Assembly: GCA_938014215.1 (NCBI GenBank)
Contig: CALLRW010000040.1
Location: forward strand, 1 to 64,000
DNA: 64,000 nucleotides
Reading direction: 5' to 3'
Source: an uncultured Alistipes sp.
GTDB taxonomy: Bacteria; Bacteroidota; Bacteroidia; Bacteroidales; Rikenellaceae
Shown here: one piece after another, positions 17,247-27,393 of the stretch
Position numbering within the stretch: the first letter of the stretch is position 1
Layout: each line of letters opens with the position of its first letter
Notes under the pieces: generated by a model
The model's database searches: none
The model's input: the letters and a program-made list of their open reading frames with translations, nothing else
Told to the model about the DNA's origin: nothing
Position numbers and translations under genes: made by a program

Positions 17247-19499
17247 TTATCCGAAGATCTCTATCCTTATTTCCTTGCGGATGTCCGTTGCCGGGACCTC
17301 TACGGTCGGACATTCCAGCTGCGTATCGTACGAAATCCTTGCGGCGCGGCCGTTGACCTTGACGCGGCGGATTTCTCCCATGGCGGGGAGCTGGAGTCTG
17401 TAGGCCCGTTGGGGGACCTGCCCTTCGTAGCTGCCCGACGCGGGGCGGATGGTGATGGTCGTCACCTCTCCCTGGCGACGATAGTTGAGTTCCGTGGTGG
17501 CGTACAGGCCGCGTTCGTAATCGCGGGTCAATCCGTCGTCCTCGTAGAGCGTATAGGTGTTGTCGGCATCGCCCGATGCGGGATAGACGCGCATGACGAG
17601 CGTGGTGAGCGGTGTCGATGCGGGACGGGGCGTGTAGGGTTGCATGGGCAGCACCCAGCCGCCGCGGACGTAGAGCGGGAATTCGTCGAGCGGTTTGGCG
17701 ATGCGGCGCACCTGGCCTCCGTCGACACGTTCGTGGGTGAAGAAGTCGTACCATACGTCCCCTGCGGGAAACCACACCTGTTGTGAGGCGATTCTCTCTT
17801 CGCCCTCTCCCGGCGAGGTGATCGGCGCGGCGAGCAGGTTGTCCCCGAAGAGGAACTCCTGGGGATTTTCGTAGGCGGGTTTTTCATGCCCGTAGTCGAT
17901 ATACATCGGGCGGTTGAGGGGCACCATCGTCGAGTGGGTCTGCCAGACGCTGCTGTAGATGTAGGGCATCAACTCCGAACGCATGTGGTACATGCGGCGC
18001 ATGGCGGCGGTTTCGCGTTTTCCGCTGAGCCACGGACGGCGGTCGAGGCGCGCATCCTTCGTGGAGTGGACCCGCAGGGCGGCTGAAAGCGCTCCGAATT
18101 GTGTCCACCGTACCGTCAGTTCGGGATTCGGGTCACCGCGGAATCCGCCGATGTCGTGCGCCCAGTAATAGCAGCCCGCGTTGCCGCTGGCGGCGGTGAG
18201 CTTCACCTCGAAGGCGAGCAGCTCCCAGTTGGCCTGGGCGTCGCCCGAAAACTGGATCGGGTGGCGATGGTCGCCCCAGCCGGCCCAGCGGCTGTATCCG
18301 GCGCCGCGCAGCCCTTTCCGCTCGGTTTCGCGGTAGTAGAGCTCGTTGATCCATTGCAGTGTCGTGGAGCGGTAACCGCGCACCTCGGGATAGAGGTAGT
18401 TCTGTTGCCAGTCAAGCCACCAGAAGTCGATTCCCAGATCTTCGGTCGAATGGTGGGCATGTTTGAAAAAGGTCTCCATGTATTTTCGGTCCCCAACGTC
18501 GAAGAGCAGCGGTTTGGAGGGGTCGGCGCCCATGTCGGCCATAAAGTCTGCGTACATCTCCTCGTGGGGACGGATTCCGTCGTGCGGATGGTCGTTGAGC
18601 GATACGGTGACGCCGCGGCGGTGCACCTCGGCGATCAGTGCTCCGGGGTCGGGGATACGCGTGCGGTCCCACGTGTAGCCCGTCCAGCTGCGGCTGCCGG
18701 CGTGTCCGGTCCCGATTTGTGCGTCGTAGGTGTGCCACCCCATGTCGAAGACGAGGTTGTCGAGCGGGAAGTCGTTCTCTTCGTATCCGTCGATGATCGA
18801 GAGGAACTCTTCGGAGGTATAGTCCCAGTAGCGGCAGTACCAGACGCCGTGGATGTATTTGCGGGTCATGGGCACGTGCCCGCTGATGGCCCCCAGGTCG
18901 GCGAGGGCGGCCCGGTAGTCGTTGCCGTAGACGAAGCAGTACTGGTCCTGTACGTGGCTTTTCGTGTCGCGCGGGGCGAGCCATCCGTCGATCAGCAGGT
19001 CGGAACGTTCGTCGTCGATCACGTACCAGCCGTCGCGGCTCAGCAGCCCGTCGTGCATGGGAATCTCCCCGGTGACGCGGTCGAGGGTCTCGATCGGGCC
19101 TCCGAGGTTATTGCGGAAGATGCAGCGGTTGGTGAATTTCTTCTCTTTGCCGTTGAGGGTATAGTAGGCTGCGAAGTTGTGGAGCCCGAAAGGAAATCCG
19201 TCGTGTTCGTAGACGATGCGCAGGGCCGAGGTCGTGATCTCGTAGCGGTTGTCGCCCAACGCGCGGACCTTGAACTCGGTGGCGGGTAGCAGGTTGCTTC
19301 TGTCGTAGGCGAAGTAGGTCGGGGCGTCGATGAATTTCCCGTCATGGGCGAACTCCAGCCGGAACAGGGTCGGGGTGATGAGCGTCAGGCGGTTCTCACC
19401 GAAGACAAGGGGGTTTTCGAAGTCCTGCGCCCGGGCGGAGAGCCCGCAGCACATGGCGATCAGGAGTGCGAGAATCGTTTTTTTCATGGGCAGGGACAT
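17247..19499 (-). CDS. GH31 glycoside hydrolase (alpha-glucosidase/alpha-xylosidase type)
   Basis: The protein of 750 residues has a signal peptide (cleavage near SARAQ, residues 21-25) and no lipobox, so a periplasmic location is likely. The GH31 N-terminal beta-domain is at 30-200 and the (beta/alpha)8 barrel at 210-530. The nucleophile is Asp363 in FWWLDWQQN and the acid/base is probably Asp420 in HPIQFSGDAQ. C-terminal beta domains with a DUF5110-like region end the protein. GH31 enzymes remove alpha-linked glucose, xylose or related residues by retention. Substrate specificity cannot be read from sequence alone. It is the last gene of PUL1. ATG 19487 (MKKTIL) is an alternative start. Confidence 0.88.
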   Translation of the reverse strand: MSLPMKKTILALLIAMCCGLSARAQDFENPLVFGENRLTLITPTLFRLEFAHDGKFIDAPTYFAYDRSNLLPATEFKVRALGDNRYEITTSALRIVYEHDGFPFGLHNFAAYYTLNGKEKKFTNRCIFRNNLGGPIETLDRVTGEIPMHDGLLSRDGWYVIDDERSDLLIDGWLAPRDTKSHVQDQYCFVYGNDYRAALADLGAISGHVPMTRKYIHGVWYCRYWDYTSEEFLSIIDGYEENDFPLDNLVFDMGWHTYDAQIGTGHAGSRSWTGYTWDRTRIPDPGALIAEVHRRGVTVSLNDHPHDGIRPHEEMYADFMADMGADPSKPLLFDVGDRKYMETFFKHAHHSTEDLGIDFWWLDWQQNYLYPEVRGYRSTTLQWINELYYRETERKGLRGAGYSRWAGWGDHRHPIQFSGDAQANWELLAFEVKLTAASGNAGCYYWAHDIGGFRGDPNPELTVRWTQFGALSAALRVHSTKDARLDRRPWLSGKRETAAMRRMYHMRSELMPYIYSSVWQTHSTMVPLNRPMYIDYGHEKPAYENPQEFLFGDNLLAAPITSPGEGEERIASQQVWFPAGDVWYDFFTHERVDGGQVRRIAKPLDEFPLYVRGGWVLPMQPYTPRPASTPLTTLVMRVYPASGDADNTYTLYEDDGLTRDYERGLYATTELNYRRQGEVTTITIRPASGSYEGQVPQRAYRLQLPAMGEIRRVKVNGRAARISYDTQLECPTVEVPATDIRKEIRIEIFG

Positions 19500-19514
19500 G
19501 GTTGAGACCGTGGA

Positions 19515-21023
19515 CTATTCGTTCTGGATGCTTTCGGTGTATACGTTCCCATAGGGGTCGGTAGCCTTCACCGTGACCTTCTCCCAGGAGTCTGAAACGG
19601 GCTTGTAGTAGAACATGTGGTCGTTCTTATCCTCGGGTTCGGCCGTCGGACGGTGTTCGGGGACGGTTTCGCCGAACATGAAGTCGTATGCACGGCGGTC
19701 CATTTCGTACTTGAGGTTCGAGTCCGAGGGGAGCGTCACCCAGTCGGAATTGTCCTCCTGCACCTCGACCGTCCAGGTGGTGTGCCAGTTGAAGATGTTG
19801 AAGATCAGTCCGTCGCGGTACTGCTCCGAGACGGCCTCACCCGGGCCGTAGAGGTACATCTGGTATTCGCGCGGATAGGCCGTACCCTTGTAGTACCAGT
19901 TCTTGATCCGGTTCCCTTCGATTTCGTAGACCGCATAACCGCGGGGACTGCCGTCGTTGCACAGCTCTTTCCCGTTCCAGTAGGCCCCCATGACGGACCC
20001 GAGCGTGTTCTCCTCGATCGATTCGGAGATGGTGGTCGTGTAGTTGTTGTGCGAGTGTCCCGAGAGGATGCGCACCTGGTAGCCGTCGAGCAGAGCGTAG
20101 AGTTCCTCGCAGTTCTCGACTTGGGTCGAGGGACGGTTGCGGCGCGACGTCGGGATGTGCACGCCCAGGATGATGAGCTTGTCTTTGGGAACGTATTGCA
20201 GGTCCTGCTCCAGCCAGGCCATCTGCTCGTCGGTGATGTCGGCCGTATAGGAGGACGAGCCCGCGTAGAGGACATCGTCGAGGACGATGAAGTGGCAATC
20301 CCCAATGTTGTAGGAGTAATACGTGGGGCCGAATGCCGACTCGAAGCTGGCGTCGGCCTCCGTATCGTCGGAGACAGCCTTGTCGTGGTCGTGGTTTCCG
20401 ATGGCCTGGAATACGGGGACGCCGATCTTTTGGATTCGCTCCTTGTAGATCGTGTGGTAGGGCATGTTGTCCCATACCAGGTCGCCCAGCGAGATGCCGT
20501 AGACGGGAGCCTGCAGCTCCTCCTGTACGTAGGGGATCAGGAACGGAAGCACCTCTTCGTCGAGCATCGTCACCTCGTCTTCGCGGCCGATCTGCACGTC
20601 GGCCAGTGCCAGAAGGGTGAAACGCTCCTTTTTGGCGGCCCGTTCGAGCTTGAAGCTGCGCTGCACGACGTCGTTGTCGCCCAAAGCGATCTTCTTGTAT
20701 ATCTTCGGATGCCCGTTTTCCATCGGGATCTCATACTCCGCGGGCACGGAGACAAAGACGAACGGAGTCGTCCGTTTGACGCGCATCTGGTAAATGCCCC
20801 GGGCATCGGTGGTGGTCACCGTTAAGCCGTCGCTGACAACGACACCTTCGATCGGATTCTTGCCGTCGGTAACGCGCCCTACGAGGTTCATGCCGGGTTC
20901 GGGCTCGATGTCCACCTTTTCGTGAAGTGCTCCGAGAATCTGGGCGCCTTCGTCCTCGCTGCAGGCGACCGAACCGGTGACCAGCAGAAAGGCCAACAGA
21001 TAATATTTGATGTATTTGATCAT
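19515..21023 (-). CDS. calcineurin-like metallophosphoesterase lipoprotein
   Basis: The protein of 502 residues has a lipobox Val-Ala-Cys21 followed by SEDEG. An N-terminal beta-sandwich spans about 45-125 (NLVGRVTDGKNPIEGVVVSDG). The two-metal phosphoesterase core shows ADVQIG, GDLVWDN, GNHDHD, GVHIP and GHSHNN, and a C-terminal beta domain follows (about 350-500). The first motif has Asp-x-Gln instead of Asp-x-His, which is common in this three-domain family. It would cleave phosphate mono- or diesters at the cell surface or in the periplasm. Its position between SusD and GH31 points to a phosphate-bearing glycan or glycolipid as PUL1 substrate; this is inference. Confidence 0.83.
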   Translation of the reverse strand: MIKYIKYYLLAFLLVTGSVACSEDEGAQILGALHEKVDIEPEPGMNLVGRVTDGKNPIEGVVVSDGLTVTTTDARGIYQMRVKRTTPFVFVSVPAEYEIPMENGHPKIYKKIALGDNDVVQRSFKLERAAKKERFTLLALADVQIGREDEVTMLDEEVLPFLIPYVQEELQAPVYGISLGDLVWDNMPYHTIYKERIQKIGVPVFQAIGNHDHDKAVSDDTEADASFESAFGPTYYSYNIGDCHFIVLDDVLYAGSSSYTADITDEQMAWLEQDLQYVPKDKLIILGVHIPTSRRNRPSTQVENCEELYALLDGYQVRILSGHSHNNYTTTISESIEENTLGSVMGAYWNGKELCNDGSPRGYAVYEIEGNRIKNWYYKGTAYPREYQMYLYGPGEAVSEQYRDGLIFNIFNWHTTWTVEVQEDNSDWVTLPSDSNLKYEMDRRAYDFMFGETVPEHRPTAEPEDKNDHMFYYKPVSDSWEKVTVKATDPYGNVYTESIQNE

Positions 21024-21072
21024 TTTTTCGGTTTTTAATGTTCAACACTCTTGAATCCGGTGCCCGCGGGCG

Positions 21073-22788
21073 CTATTGCGGGTTATAGCCCGTATACCCG
21101 GGATTCTGTTTGATCAGGTTGTTGGCCGAGATGGCCGAGTTGGGAATCGGGAACAGGTTCAGATTCCTGGCCTGTTCTTCGTCGCCGAGCGGCGTGTGGT
21201 CCCACCATGCGTCGGTCGTGAACTTGTTCCAGCGGATCAGGTCGGTACGGCGGCGCCCCTCGCCCAGGAACTCGATCATCCATTCGTCGAGCATGCGGTA
21301 TTCATCGAGGTTGTCGGCCGTCACGGGGTCGGGGTCCTCCCTGTTCTCGAAGTTGCGCGCACGTACCTGGTTGATCAGCGCGGCGGCCGTTCCCTTCTGC
21401 CCTGCCCGCATCTCGCATTCGGCCAGCATGTAGTAGATCTCCGTCAGCCGGATGACCGGGCAATCGGGATTCCATCGCAACTGGATGTCGTCAAGGTCGG
21501 GTTGCGGGGACTTTACCAGGCGGACGCCCGAGTTCTCCTCGCCGTCGGCCATCGTCGAGGTCAGCTCGGCGACCGAATTGTACTTGCTGCCGACCTCCGA
21601 GAAACGGGCGACCTGGTCGACCAGGTTGATCACCTTGCCGCTGTACTCCTTCTGCCCGAGGCACTGTTTCGACGGGTCGTTGGGGTTGGTCTGCTCACCG
21701 ATGAGGAACATACCCTCGTATTGTCCGTTGCCGAGGTAGCGATAGGGCTTCTTGCGCAGGTCCTTGTCGTGGAATTTCCGGTAGGTGTTGCCCAGTTTCC
21801 ATTGGGTATAGTAGCGGCCCTGGGGGTCGAGCGAGGGGGTCAGCATGAATCCGTTGTATCCGGCCGTCTCGCTCCCGAAGTACTCATAGGCCGAATAGGG
21901 GTAGAAGTATTTGAAATACCAGTTCCATTCGAGTTTGGCATTTTCAGAGGGCACCGTCCAGATCACCTCCGGCGAGGTGTTGTTGTCGAAACTGTGAGGG
22001 CCGTACCAGGTGTCATCGAGATCGTAGGTGCCATAGACGCCTCCGATGATGTCGCGGCAGAGCTTGGCACACTCCTCGAAACGCTCCTCGCCGATGTAGG
22101 CGACGGCATTGAAGTAGAGCTGGGCCAGCATCGCTGCGGCAGCCGCCTGCTTGATGTAGCCGTCTTCGGATGCCCCGAGCGTCGTCTTCTTCGTGAGGGT
22201 TGGGATCGCCTCCTTGAGCAGGGTCTCGACATGCTCGAAGGTCTCGCGGGCCGTACTGCGGCCCCGGAGGTCGTCGTTGACCGAATAGTAGATGGGCATG
22301 CCTCCGAAGTAGTCGAGCCCGCGCATGTAGAAGTAGGCCGTGATGGCGTTCAGCTGGTTGATGTGGTCGGCCTTGACCTTGTCGTCGAGCCCGATGGCGT
22401 TGTAGTCTACGGCCTGGAGGTCGGCTTTGGCCTCCAGGGCGCGCGAGATGCCCCCGGTGGTGCCGTCGTAGGTATTGACGATGAACCGGTCGTCGGGCGA
22501 CCAGGTGTGGTAGTGCAGGCGATAGTATTCTCCGCCGTTGTACCAGTCGCTGCCACGTTTGGGACATACCATCTCGTCGGTGGTCAGTTCCTGAAGGTAC
22601 CACCTGTCGGCCCCGATGTACCATTTCCAGTGGGTGAAGGGCCGGCACAGCACGGCGTAGGTGCTTTCGGGCGAGGTGATGAAGGTGTCGGGGGTGACTT
22701 CCGAGTAGAATTTCTCGTCGAGGTCGCAGGAGGGTGCGGAGATGGCGGCGACCCCGGCCAGTACGGCAATTATATGTTTCTTGATCAT
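21073..22788 (-). CDS. SusD/RagB-family glycan-binding lipoprotein (PUL1)
   Basis: The protein has 571 residues and a lipobox Pro-Ser-Cys21 followed by DLDEKFYSEVTPDTF, the usual SusD start. The N-terminal TPR helices include LNAITAYFYMRGLDYFGGMPIYY, and the C-terminal SusD region contains RLTEIYYMLAECEMRAGQ and FLGEGRRRTDLIRWNKF. SusD proteins form a lid on the SusC barrel and bind glycan at the cell surface. The gene follows its SusC partner by 19 nt. Aromatic residues are frequent throughout (WYLQEL, YHTWSPDDRF, TWYGPHSF), as expected for sugar stacking, but the ligand is unknown. Confidence 0.92.
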   Translation of the reverse strand: MIKKHIIAVLAGVAAISAPSCDLDEKFYSEVTPDTFITSPESTYAVLCRPFTHWKWYIGADRWYLQELTTDEMVCPKRGSDWYNGGEYYRLHYHTWSPDDRFIVNTYDGTTGGISRALEAKADLQAVDYNAIGLDDKVKADHINQLNAITAYFYMRGLDYFGGMPIYYSVNDDLRGRSTARETFEHVETLLKEAIPTLTKKTTLGASEDGYIKQAAAAAMLAQLYFNAVAYIGEERFEECAKLCRDIIGGVYGTYDLDDTWYGPHSFDNNTSPEVIWTVPSENAKLEWNWYFKYFYPYSAYEYFGSETAGYNGFMLTPSLDPQGRYYTQWKLGNTYRKFHDKDLRKKPYRYLGNGQYEGMFLIGEQTNPNDPSKQCLGQKEYSGKVINLVDQVARFSEVGSKYNSVAELTSTMADGEENSGVRLVKSPQPDLDDIQLRWNPDCPVIRLTEIYYMLAECEMRAGQKGTAAALINQVRARNFENREDPDPVTADNLDEYRMLDEWMIEFLGEGRRRTDLIRWNKFTTDAWWDHTPLGDEEQARNLNLFPIPNSAISANNLIKQNPGYTGYNPQ

Positions 22789-22807
22789 AACGATTTTCGA
22801 TTTTGGA

Positions 22808-25800
22808 TTAGAAGGTTATCTGCACACCCAGCGTAAAGCGGGTCGTCTGCGGATACATCGATGCGGTGTCGTTGACGTACTCGAATCCGGGATAGAGCCC
22901 GTTGATGTCGACTTCGGGGTTGAGCCCGTTGTAGTTGGTGAAGACGGCCAGGTCGCGGATCGTCAGGTAGAGTTTCGCGGACTGAATGTAGCGCGTCCAT
23001 TTTCTCAGGTCGAGCGTATATCCGAGGTTGATGGCGTCGATCTTGAGGAACGATCCGTCGTCGAGCCAGTAGTCGCAGAGGATCTTTTCGTCCTTGATGT
23101 TGCGGTTGCGCGTGTAGGCCGACTTGAGGACGTTGAGCTGCGAGTCATTGGCCAGTCCGTAGTACATGTTCACCTGGCTGAAGACGTCGTAGTCGAGCCA
23201 GCTGCGCAGGTAGACCGACAGGTCCCAGTTCTTGTACTTGAAGGTGTGGTCCCACGACAGAATGACCTTCGGAATCGCGTTGCCGACGAAATGCTTGTTC
23301 TCGGCGATGAGGTTCGAGGTGCTGCCGTCAATGGCCGGTACGATTTCGTTGTTCTTGTCGTAGATCAGCCACTTGCCATTCTCGTCGAGCCCGGCGTATT
23401 TGTAGATGAAGAACTGTCCCAGCTCAAGTCCGTTCTGCAGGCGCACGGCCGTTCCCGGGTTGCCCGGCGAGGGGAACGTCACCTCGTCGAGGAAGAACCC
23501 GTCGTCTCCCAACCGGTTGATGCGAGTCTTGTTGTGCGACAGGCGTACCGACGACGTATAGCGGAAGTTCTTGCTGCGTACGATGTCCCCGCCGAGCTCG
23601 AACTCCCAGCCTCTGTTCTCGAGGCTGCCGATGTTCTTCATCACCGTGTCGTGCACCATCGGGGGCATCGGGGCGTTGACGTTGTAGAGCATGTCGTTGA
23701 CCTGACGGTAATAGAGGTCGAATTTTCCCCAGAGGCGGTTGTCGAAGAGCGCGAAATCGAACCCGACGTTCAACTCGGACTTCTCCTCCCATTTCAGATC
23801 GGGGTTGATGTTGCGGACCGAGCCGTATCCGGGCTGCCAGATCCCGTTGGTGGGCCACATGTCGTTGGCCGTGTACATACGGGTCGTGTAGCCGTTTCCG
23901 AAACCGTTGTTACCCGTTACGCCGTATCCGAGGCGGATCTTGAGGTCGTCGATCCAGCGGATGTCGCGCATGAAGGCCTCGTTCGAGAGGCGCCAGCCTC
24001 CCGAGACGGCCCAGAAATTACCCCATCGGTTGTTCGGGCCGAATTTTGAGGAACCTTCGCGGCGGAAGCTTACCGTTGCCATGTAGCGGTCCTTGTACGA
24101 GTAGTTGGCACGCCCAAAGAGCGACAGCAGCCGTTCGCGCGGGTCCTTGCTCGAATCCATCGAGGCGCGGCCGTCCGTGAGGTACGAACCGACGCCCATG
24201 TCCCACGGGCCGACTCCGTCGACCGGGAAGTCGTAGTTCGACATGTTGAAGCTCTCGCCTCCGGCCTGCCAGAAGCTGTATCCGGCCACGACGTCGAGCG
24301 TATGGTCCTCGGCGAAGGTGCGGTGGTAGTTGGCGTATGCCTCGACCGAAACGCGGTTATCCTTGCTGAACTTGTGCGAGGCACCTCCGCGGCGGCTGTT
24401 GTCGATCGACTCCTTGTGGTCATGCGAGACGTAGGTGTACTCCTGGTACTGGCGCTTGTCGATGCCTACGGTCCCTTGCAGTGAGAGCCCCTTCATCAGG
24501 TTGATTTTCACCGTGGCGTCGGCCAGCAGCCATTGGTCCTTGCCGTTTTTCGTGCGCAGCATGATGTCGGCAACAGGGTTGAAGCTCGTGCCGGAGATGC
24601 CGTTCCCCACGACGTTGTAGTCCGAGGGATTCTCGGGGTCGTAGAGCGGGATGGTGGGGTTGAGCCCGAACGCCATCTTGAAGATTCCCGACGAGTTGCG
24701 GTTGTCGCGCTCCGTCTCGCGGAACTGGGCGTTGGCGCGTACCTCGACCAGTCCGTCGAAGAGGTTGAAACGTGCATTGATACGTCCCGAATAGTCCTTG
24801 CGGTTGTCGCCGATAACGATACCTTTCTGGTCCTGGGCCATGAACGAGGTATAGACCTGGGCGGCCTCAGTACCTCCCGAGAGGCTCACCGTATGGCGCT
24901 GCGAGAATGGCAGCTCGTTGGTCAGCTCCTTGAACCAGTCGGTATCCGATCCGTAATCCTCGCCGAGCCCGTATTCGACATACTCGCTCGAGGAGAGCAG
25001 GTCGGGGTATTTGCGGATGCTTTCGATCGAGAATTCTCCCGTATAGTTTACGCTTACGCGCCCCTGTTTGGCCCGTTTGGTCGTGATGAGGATCACGCCG
25101 CCGGCCGCGCGTGTGCCGTAGATGGCACCTGCCGAGGCATCCTTCAGTACGTCGATCGACTCGATGTCTTCCTGGATGAGGGCGCGCATGTCGCCGCCGG
25201 GAATACCGTCGATCACTACAAGGGGGCTCTGGCTGGCGTTGATCGAAGCCACGCCGCGCAACTGGAATCCGTTGCTGCTGTTGGGGCTGGAGCTTCCCGA
25301 GATGGTCAGTCCGGGGACCTTGCCCTGAAGTACCGTGGCGATTGTCGAACCTCCCATGCCGGCGGTCAGGTCATCGCCCTTGATCGAGGTGATGGAGGAG
25401 GTCACCGACTTCTTTTCCATCGTACCGTATCCGATGACCACGACATCCTTGAGCATCTGGCTGTCGTCCTGCAGGGCGATATTGATGACCGATTGCGTGC
25501 CGATCTCCACGGTCTGCTCGGCATATCCGATGTACGAGAATCTCAGCTGCCCGCCGGCCGGGGCGTTGATCGCATAGTTTCCGTCGATGTCGGTCGTCGT
25601 ACCGGTCGTCGTGCCGACGACCACGACGGTGGCTCCGACGAGCGGCTCGCCGGCCGGGCCGGTCACCCGGCCGCTCACCTGGTTGCGGGTTTGTGCCTGC
25701 AGGGACAGCGCGGCTGACGTCAGCAGCAGGCAGCATACGATGCGCAGAAGATAGCCCCCAAGGGATCTCCCCGTCGCTGCAAATCTCTTGTTCATATCTG

Positions 25801-25816
25801 ACAGTATGTTTTTCAT
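22808..25816 (-). CDS. SusC/RagA-family TonB-dependent glycan importer (PUL1)
   Basis: The protein has 1002 residues. A signal peptide ends near LQAQ (about residue 42), then a carboxypeptidase-like regulatory domain (VSGRVTGPAGEPLVGATVVV), a plug domain with the family signature LKDASAGAIYGTRAAGGVI, and a barrel ending in a short aromatic strand (FTLGVQITF). SusC proteins pull oligosaccharides through the outer membrane using TonB energy. No STN or anti-sigma extension is seen, so signalling by an ECF sigma factor pair is unlikely. The start may be 25816 or 25795 (MNKRFAATG); both precede the signal peptide. It lies between the BACON lipoprotein genes and SusD in the operon. Confidence 0.93.
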   Translation of the reverse strand: MKNILSDMNKRFAATGRSLGGYLLRIVCCLLLTSAALSLQAQTRNQVSGRVTGPAGEPLVGATVVVVGTTTGTTTDIDGNYAINAPAGGQLRFSYIGYAEQTVEIGTQSVINIALQDDSQMLKDVVVIGYGTMEKKSVTSSITSIKGDDLTAGMGGSTIATVLQGKVPGLTISGSSSPNSSNGFQLRGVASINASQSPLVVIDGIPGGDMRALIQEDIESIDVLKDASAGAIYGTRAAGGVILITTKRAKQGRVSVNYTGEFSIESIRKYPDLLSSSEYVEYGLGEDYGSDTDWFKELTNELPFSQRHTVSLSGGTEAAQVYTSFMAQDQKGIVIGDNRKDYSGRINARFNLFDGLVEVRANAQFRETERDNRNSSGIFKMAFGLNPTIPLYDPENPSDYNVVGNGISGTSFNPVADIMLRTKNGKDQWLLADATVKINLMKGLSLQGTVGIDKRQYQEYTYVSHDHKESIDNSRRGGASHKFSKDNRVSVEAYANYHRTFAEDHTLDVVAGYSFWQAGGESFNMSNYDFPVDGVGPWDMGVGSYLTDGRASMDSSKDPRERLLSLFGRANYSYKDRYMATVSFRREGSSKFGPNNRWGNFWAVSGGWRLSNEAFMRDIRWIDDLKIRLGYGVTGNNGFGNGYTTRMYTANDMWPTNGIWQPGYGSVRNINPDLKWEEKSELNVGFDFALFDNRLWGKFDLYYRQVNDMLYNVNAPMPPMVHDTVMKNIGSLENRGWEFELGGDIVRSKNFRYTSSVRLSHNKTRINRLGDDGFFLDEVTFPSPGNPGTAVRLQNGLELGQFFIYKYAGLDENGKWLIYDKNNEIVPAIDGSTSNLIAENKHFVGNAIPKVILSWDHTFKYKNWDLSVYLRSWLDYDVFSQVNMYYGLANDSQLNVLKSAYTRNRNIKDEKILCDYWLDDGSFLKIDAINLGYTLDLRKWTRYIQSAKLYLTIRDLAVFTNYNGLNPEVDINGLYPGFEYVNDTASMYPQTTRFTLGVQITF

Positions 25817-25833
25817 GTTTGGGTCCCGTTAAA

Positions 25834-27363
25834 TTATTCTACTGCGGTTTTCGTCATCTTGATGTCGTCGAGGAACCAGCGGAAATAGCCGCTTGCATCC
25901 TGTTGTGTGGAGCGGATGACGATCCGGGTGTCGGCGGTGATGCCGTAGCACGTTACGCTCATGGGCGTCCATCCCCAGACCGGATCGGGGGTCATGGGGG
26001 CGCTCAGCTTCTCCGAGTCGCCGTTTACCGTGCCGGGGCCTTTAAGAATCTCGACCGTGACGGTAATGGCATCGGGATTTCCCGATCCGCCAATATTGGC
26101 GCAGGTCTCGAACGCAAGTTCCACATCGGTACACTGCCCTGCCGGAACGTCAATGGCCGGAAGGATGACTCCCGTCTGCTTGTTTTTGCCACCCATGTGG
26201 AGGTAGTCGGAGGCGATGTAGAGGCAGTTGGCGCTCGGATTGAGGTCCTCGAGGCCGCATTCGGCCCAGGCGGCCTTGATCTCGGCGTTTGCCTGAACGC
26301 TGAGCCGCGTCCATTTGGCACCGTCGAGCCCGACCTGGTCGTCCATGCCGAACGGGATGGCCCAATCGAACGGCTCGTTGTAGTAGACGTATCCGACTGC
26401 CTTGCCGTCGTCGTAGTAGATGTTGGTTTTCGTGTTCTGCGAGACGGTGATCGTAGCTTCCAGGCCGTTGAGCGAGGTGGTGATCTTCACTTCGCCTTCA
26501 CGGGGCGCGCCCGAGGTGTTCTCGTCGACGAGCAGCGTCACCTCCGTCTCCCCGGCCTCTCCCGAGGCGGGCTCGATCGACAACCAGTCGTCGCAGGCCG
26601 AGGTCCATGCTTCGGCGGATGTAATCGTGAAGGTCAGCGGGGTTTGGGCCTCGTCGGAGAATCCGAATTTGTTCACGCGGAAGTTGTCGGCGGAGAGTTT
26701 CAAACCTTCGAGGTTCTGGGTGACGGTGACGGTCTCGCTCTTCGACCCGGCGTTGATGACGAACGATCCCGTGCGTTCGCCGCCGGTTTTGTTTTGCTCG
26801 ACAGTCAGTTCGATCCCCATGTCGCCCGCCTCGCCTGAGGTGGCGGCCGGGATGATCCACTCACTGCCGTCGGCAACGGTGATCGTCCAGCTGCAGTTGG
26901 TCGAGAGGTATATTTCGGCCTTTTCGCCCGTTTCGAGCAGTCCCGACTTCACGACAGTGATCTCCGTCGGGGAGACGGAAAGCGCGTCGACCTTGAGTTT
27001 CTGCGTGACGGCGATGGTGCGGCGTGTTCCGCCTTCGCCTTCGAAGATAATGAATCCGGTGCGGTCCTTGCCGGTATTGTTCTCGTCAATGTCGAGGAAG
27101 ATGCGTACACGGCCGCGGTCTCCCTCACTATGGGTGAGGTGAATCCACTCTTCGACGTAGGTGGCCTGCCACGAACGGTTGGTCCCCAGTTCGAAATTCA
27201 CCATCTCTCCCTCAACGGTAAGTCCGGTATATTCGACCTCGATCTCCTGCTGGGTGACCGTGAGAAATGCATCGGGTTCGGTTTCGTTGCATCCTGCCAG
27301 CCCGATTCCCGACATGAACAGCAGGGCGGACGTTGCCCTAAATAACATATGTTTGAAATTCAT
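25834..27363 (-). CDS. three-BACON-domain surface glycan-binding lipoprotein
   Basis: The protein has 509 residues. Lipobox Ala-Gly-Cys25 is followed by NETEPD. Three BACON-like beta-sandwich repeats occupy about 36-117, 128-216 and 224-310; the repeats share a Trp in motifs such as NRSWQATYVEEWIHL and NCSWTITVADGSEWI and end in TVTQ/TVSQ strands. A unique C-terminal beta module covers 315-509. The same module closes the neighbouring 328-residue protein (for example FDWAIPFGMDDQV here, FAWCEQFGSDDQV there). BACON domains act as spacers, so this is probably a surface glycan-binding protein with a long arm, filling the SusE/SusF role. The ligand is unknown. Confidence 0.78.
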   Translation of the reverse strand: MNFKHMLFRATSALLFMSGIGLAGCNETEPDAFLTVTQQEIEVEYTGLTVEGEMVNFELGTNRSWQATYVEEWIHLTHSEGDRGRVRIFLDIDENNTGKDRTGFIIFEGEGGTRRTIAVTQKLKVDALSVSPTEITVVKSGLLETGEKAEIYLSTNCSWTITVADGSEWIIPAATSGEAGDMGIELTVEQNKTGGERTGSFVINAGSKSETVTVTQNLEGLKLSADNFRVNKFGFSDEAQTPLTFTITSAEAWTSACDDWLSIEPASGEAGETEVTLLVDENTSGAPREGEVKITTSLNGLEATITVSQNTKTNIYYDDGKAVGYVYYNEPFDWAIPFGMDDQVGLDGAKWTRLSVQANAEIKAAWAECGLEDLNPSANCLYIASDYLHMGGKNKQTGVILPAIDVPAGQCTDVELAFETCANIGGSGNPDAITVTVEILKGPGTVNGDSEKLSAPMTPDPVWGWTPMSVTCYGITADTRIVIRSTQQDASGYFRWFLDDIKMTKTAVE

Positions 27364-27393
27364 GGTGTTTCGGTTTATGATTATTGACCCAGT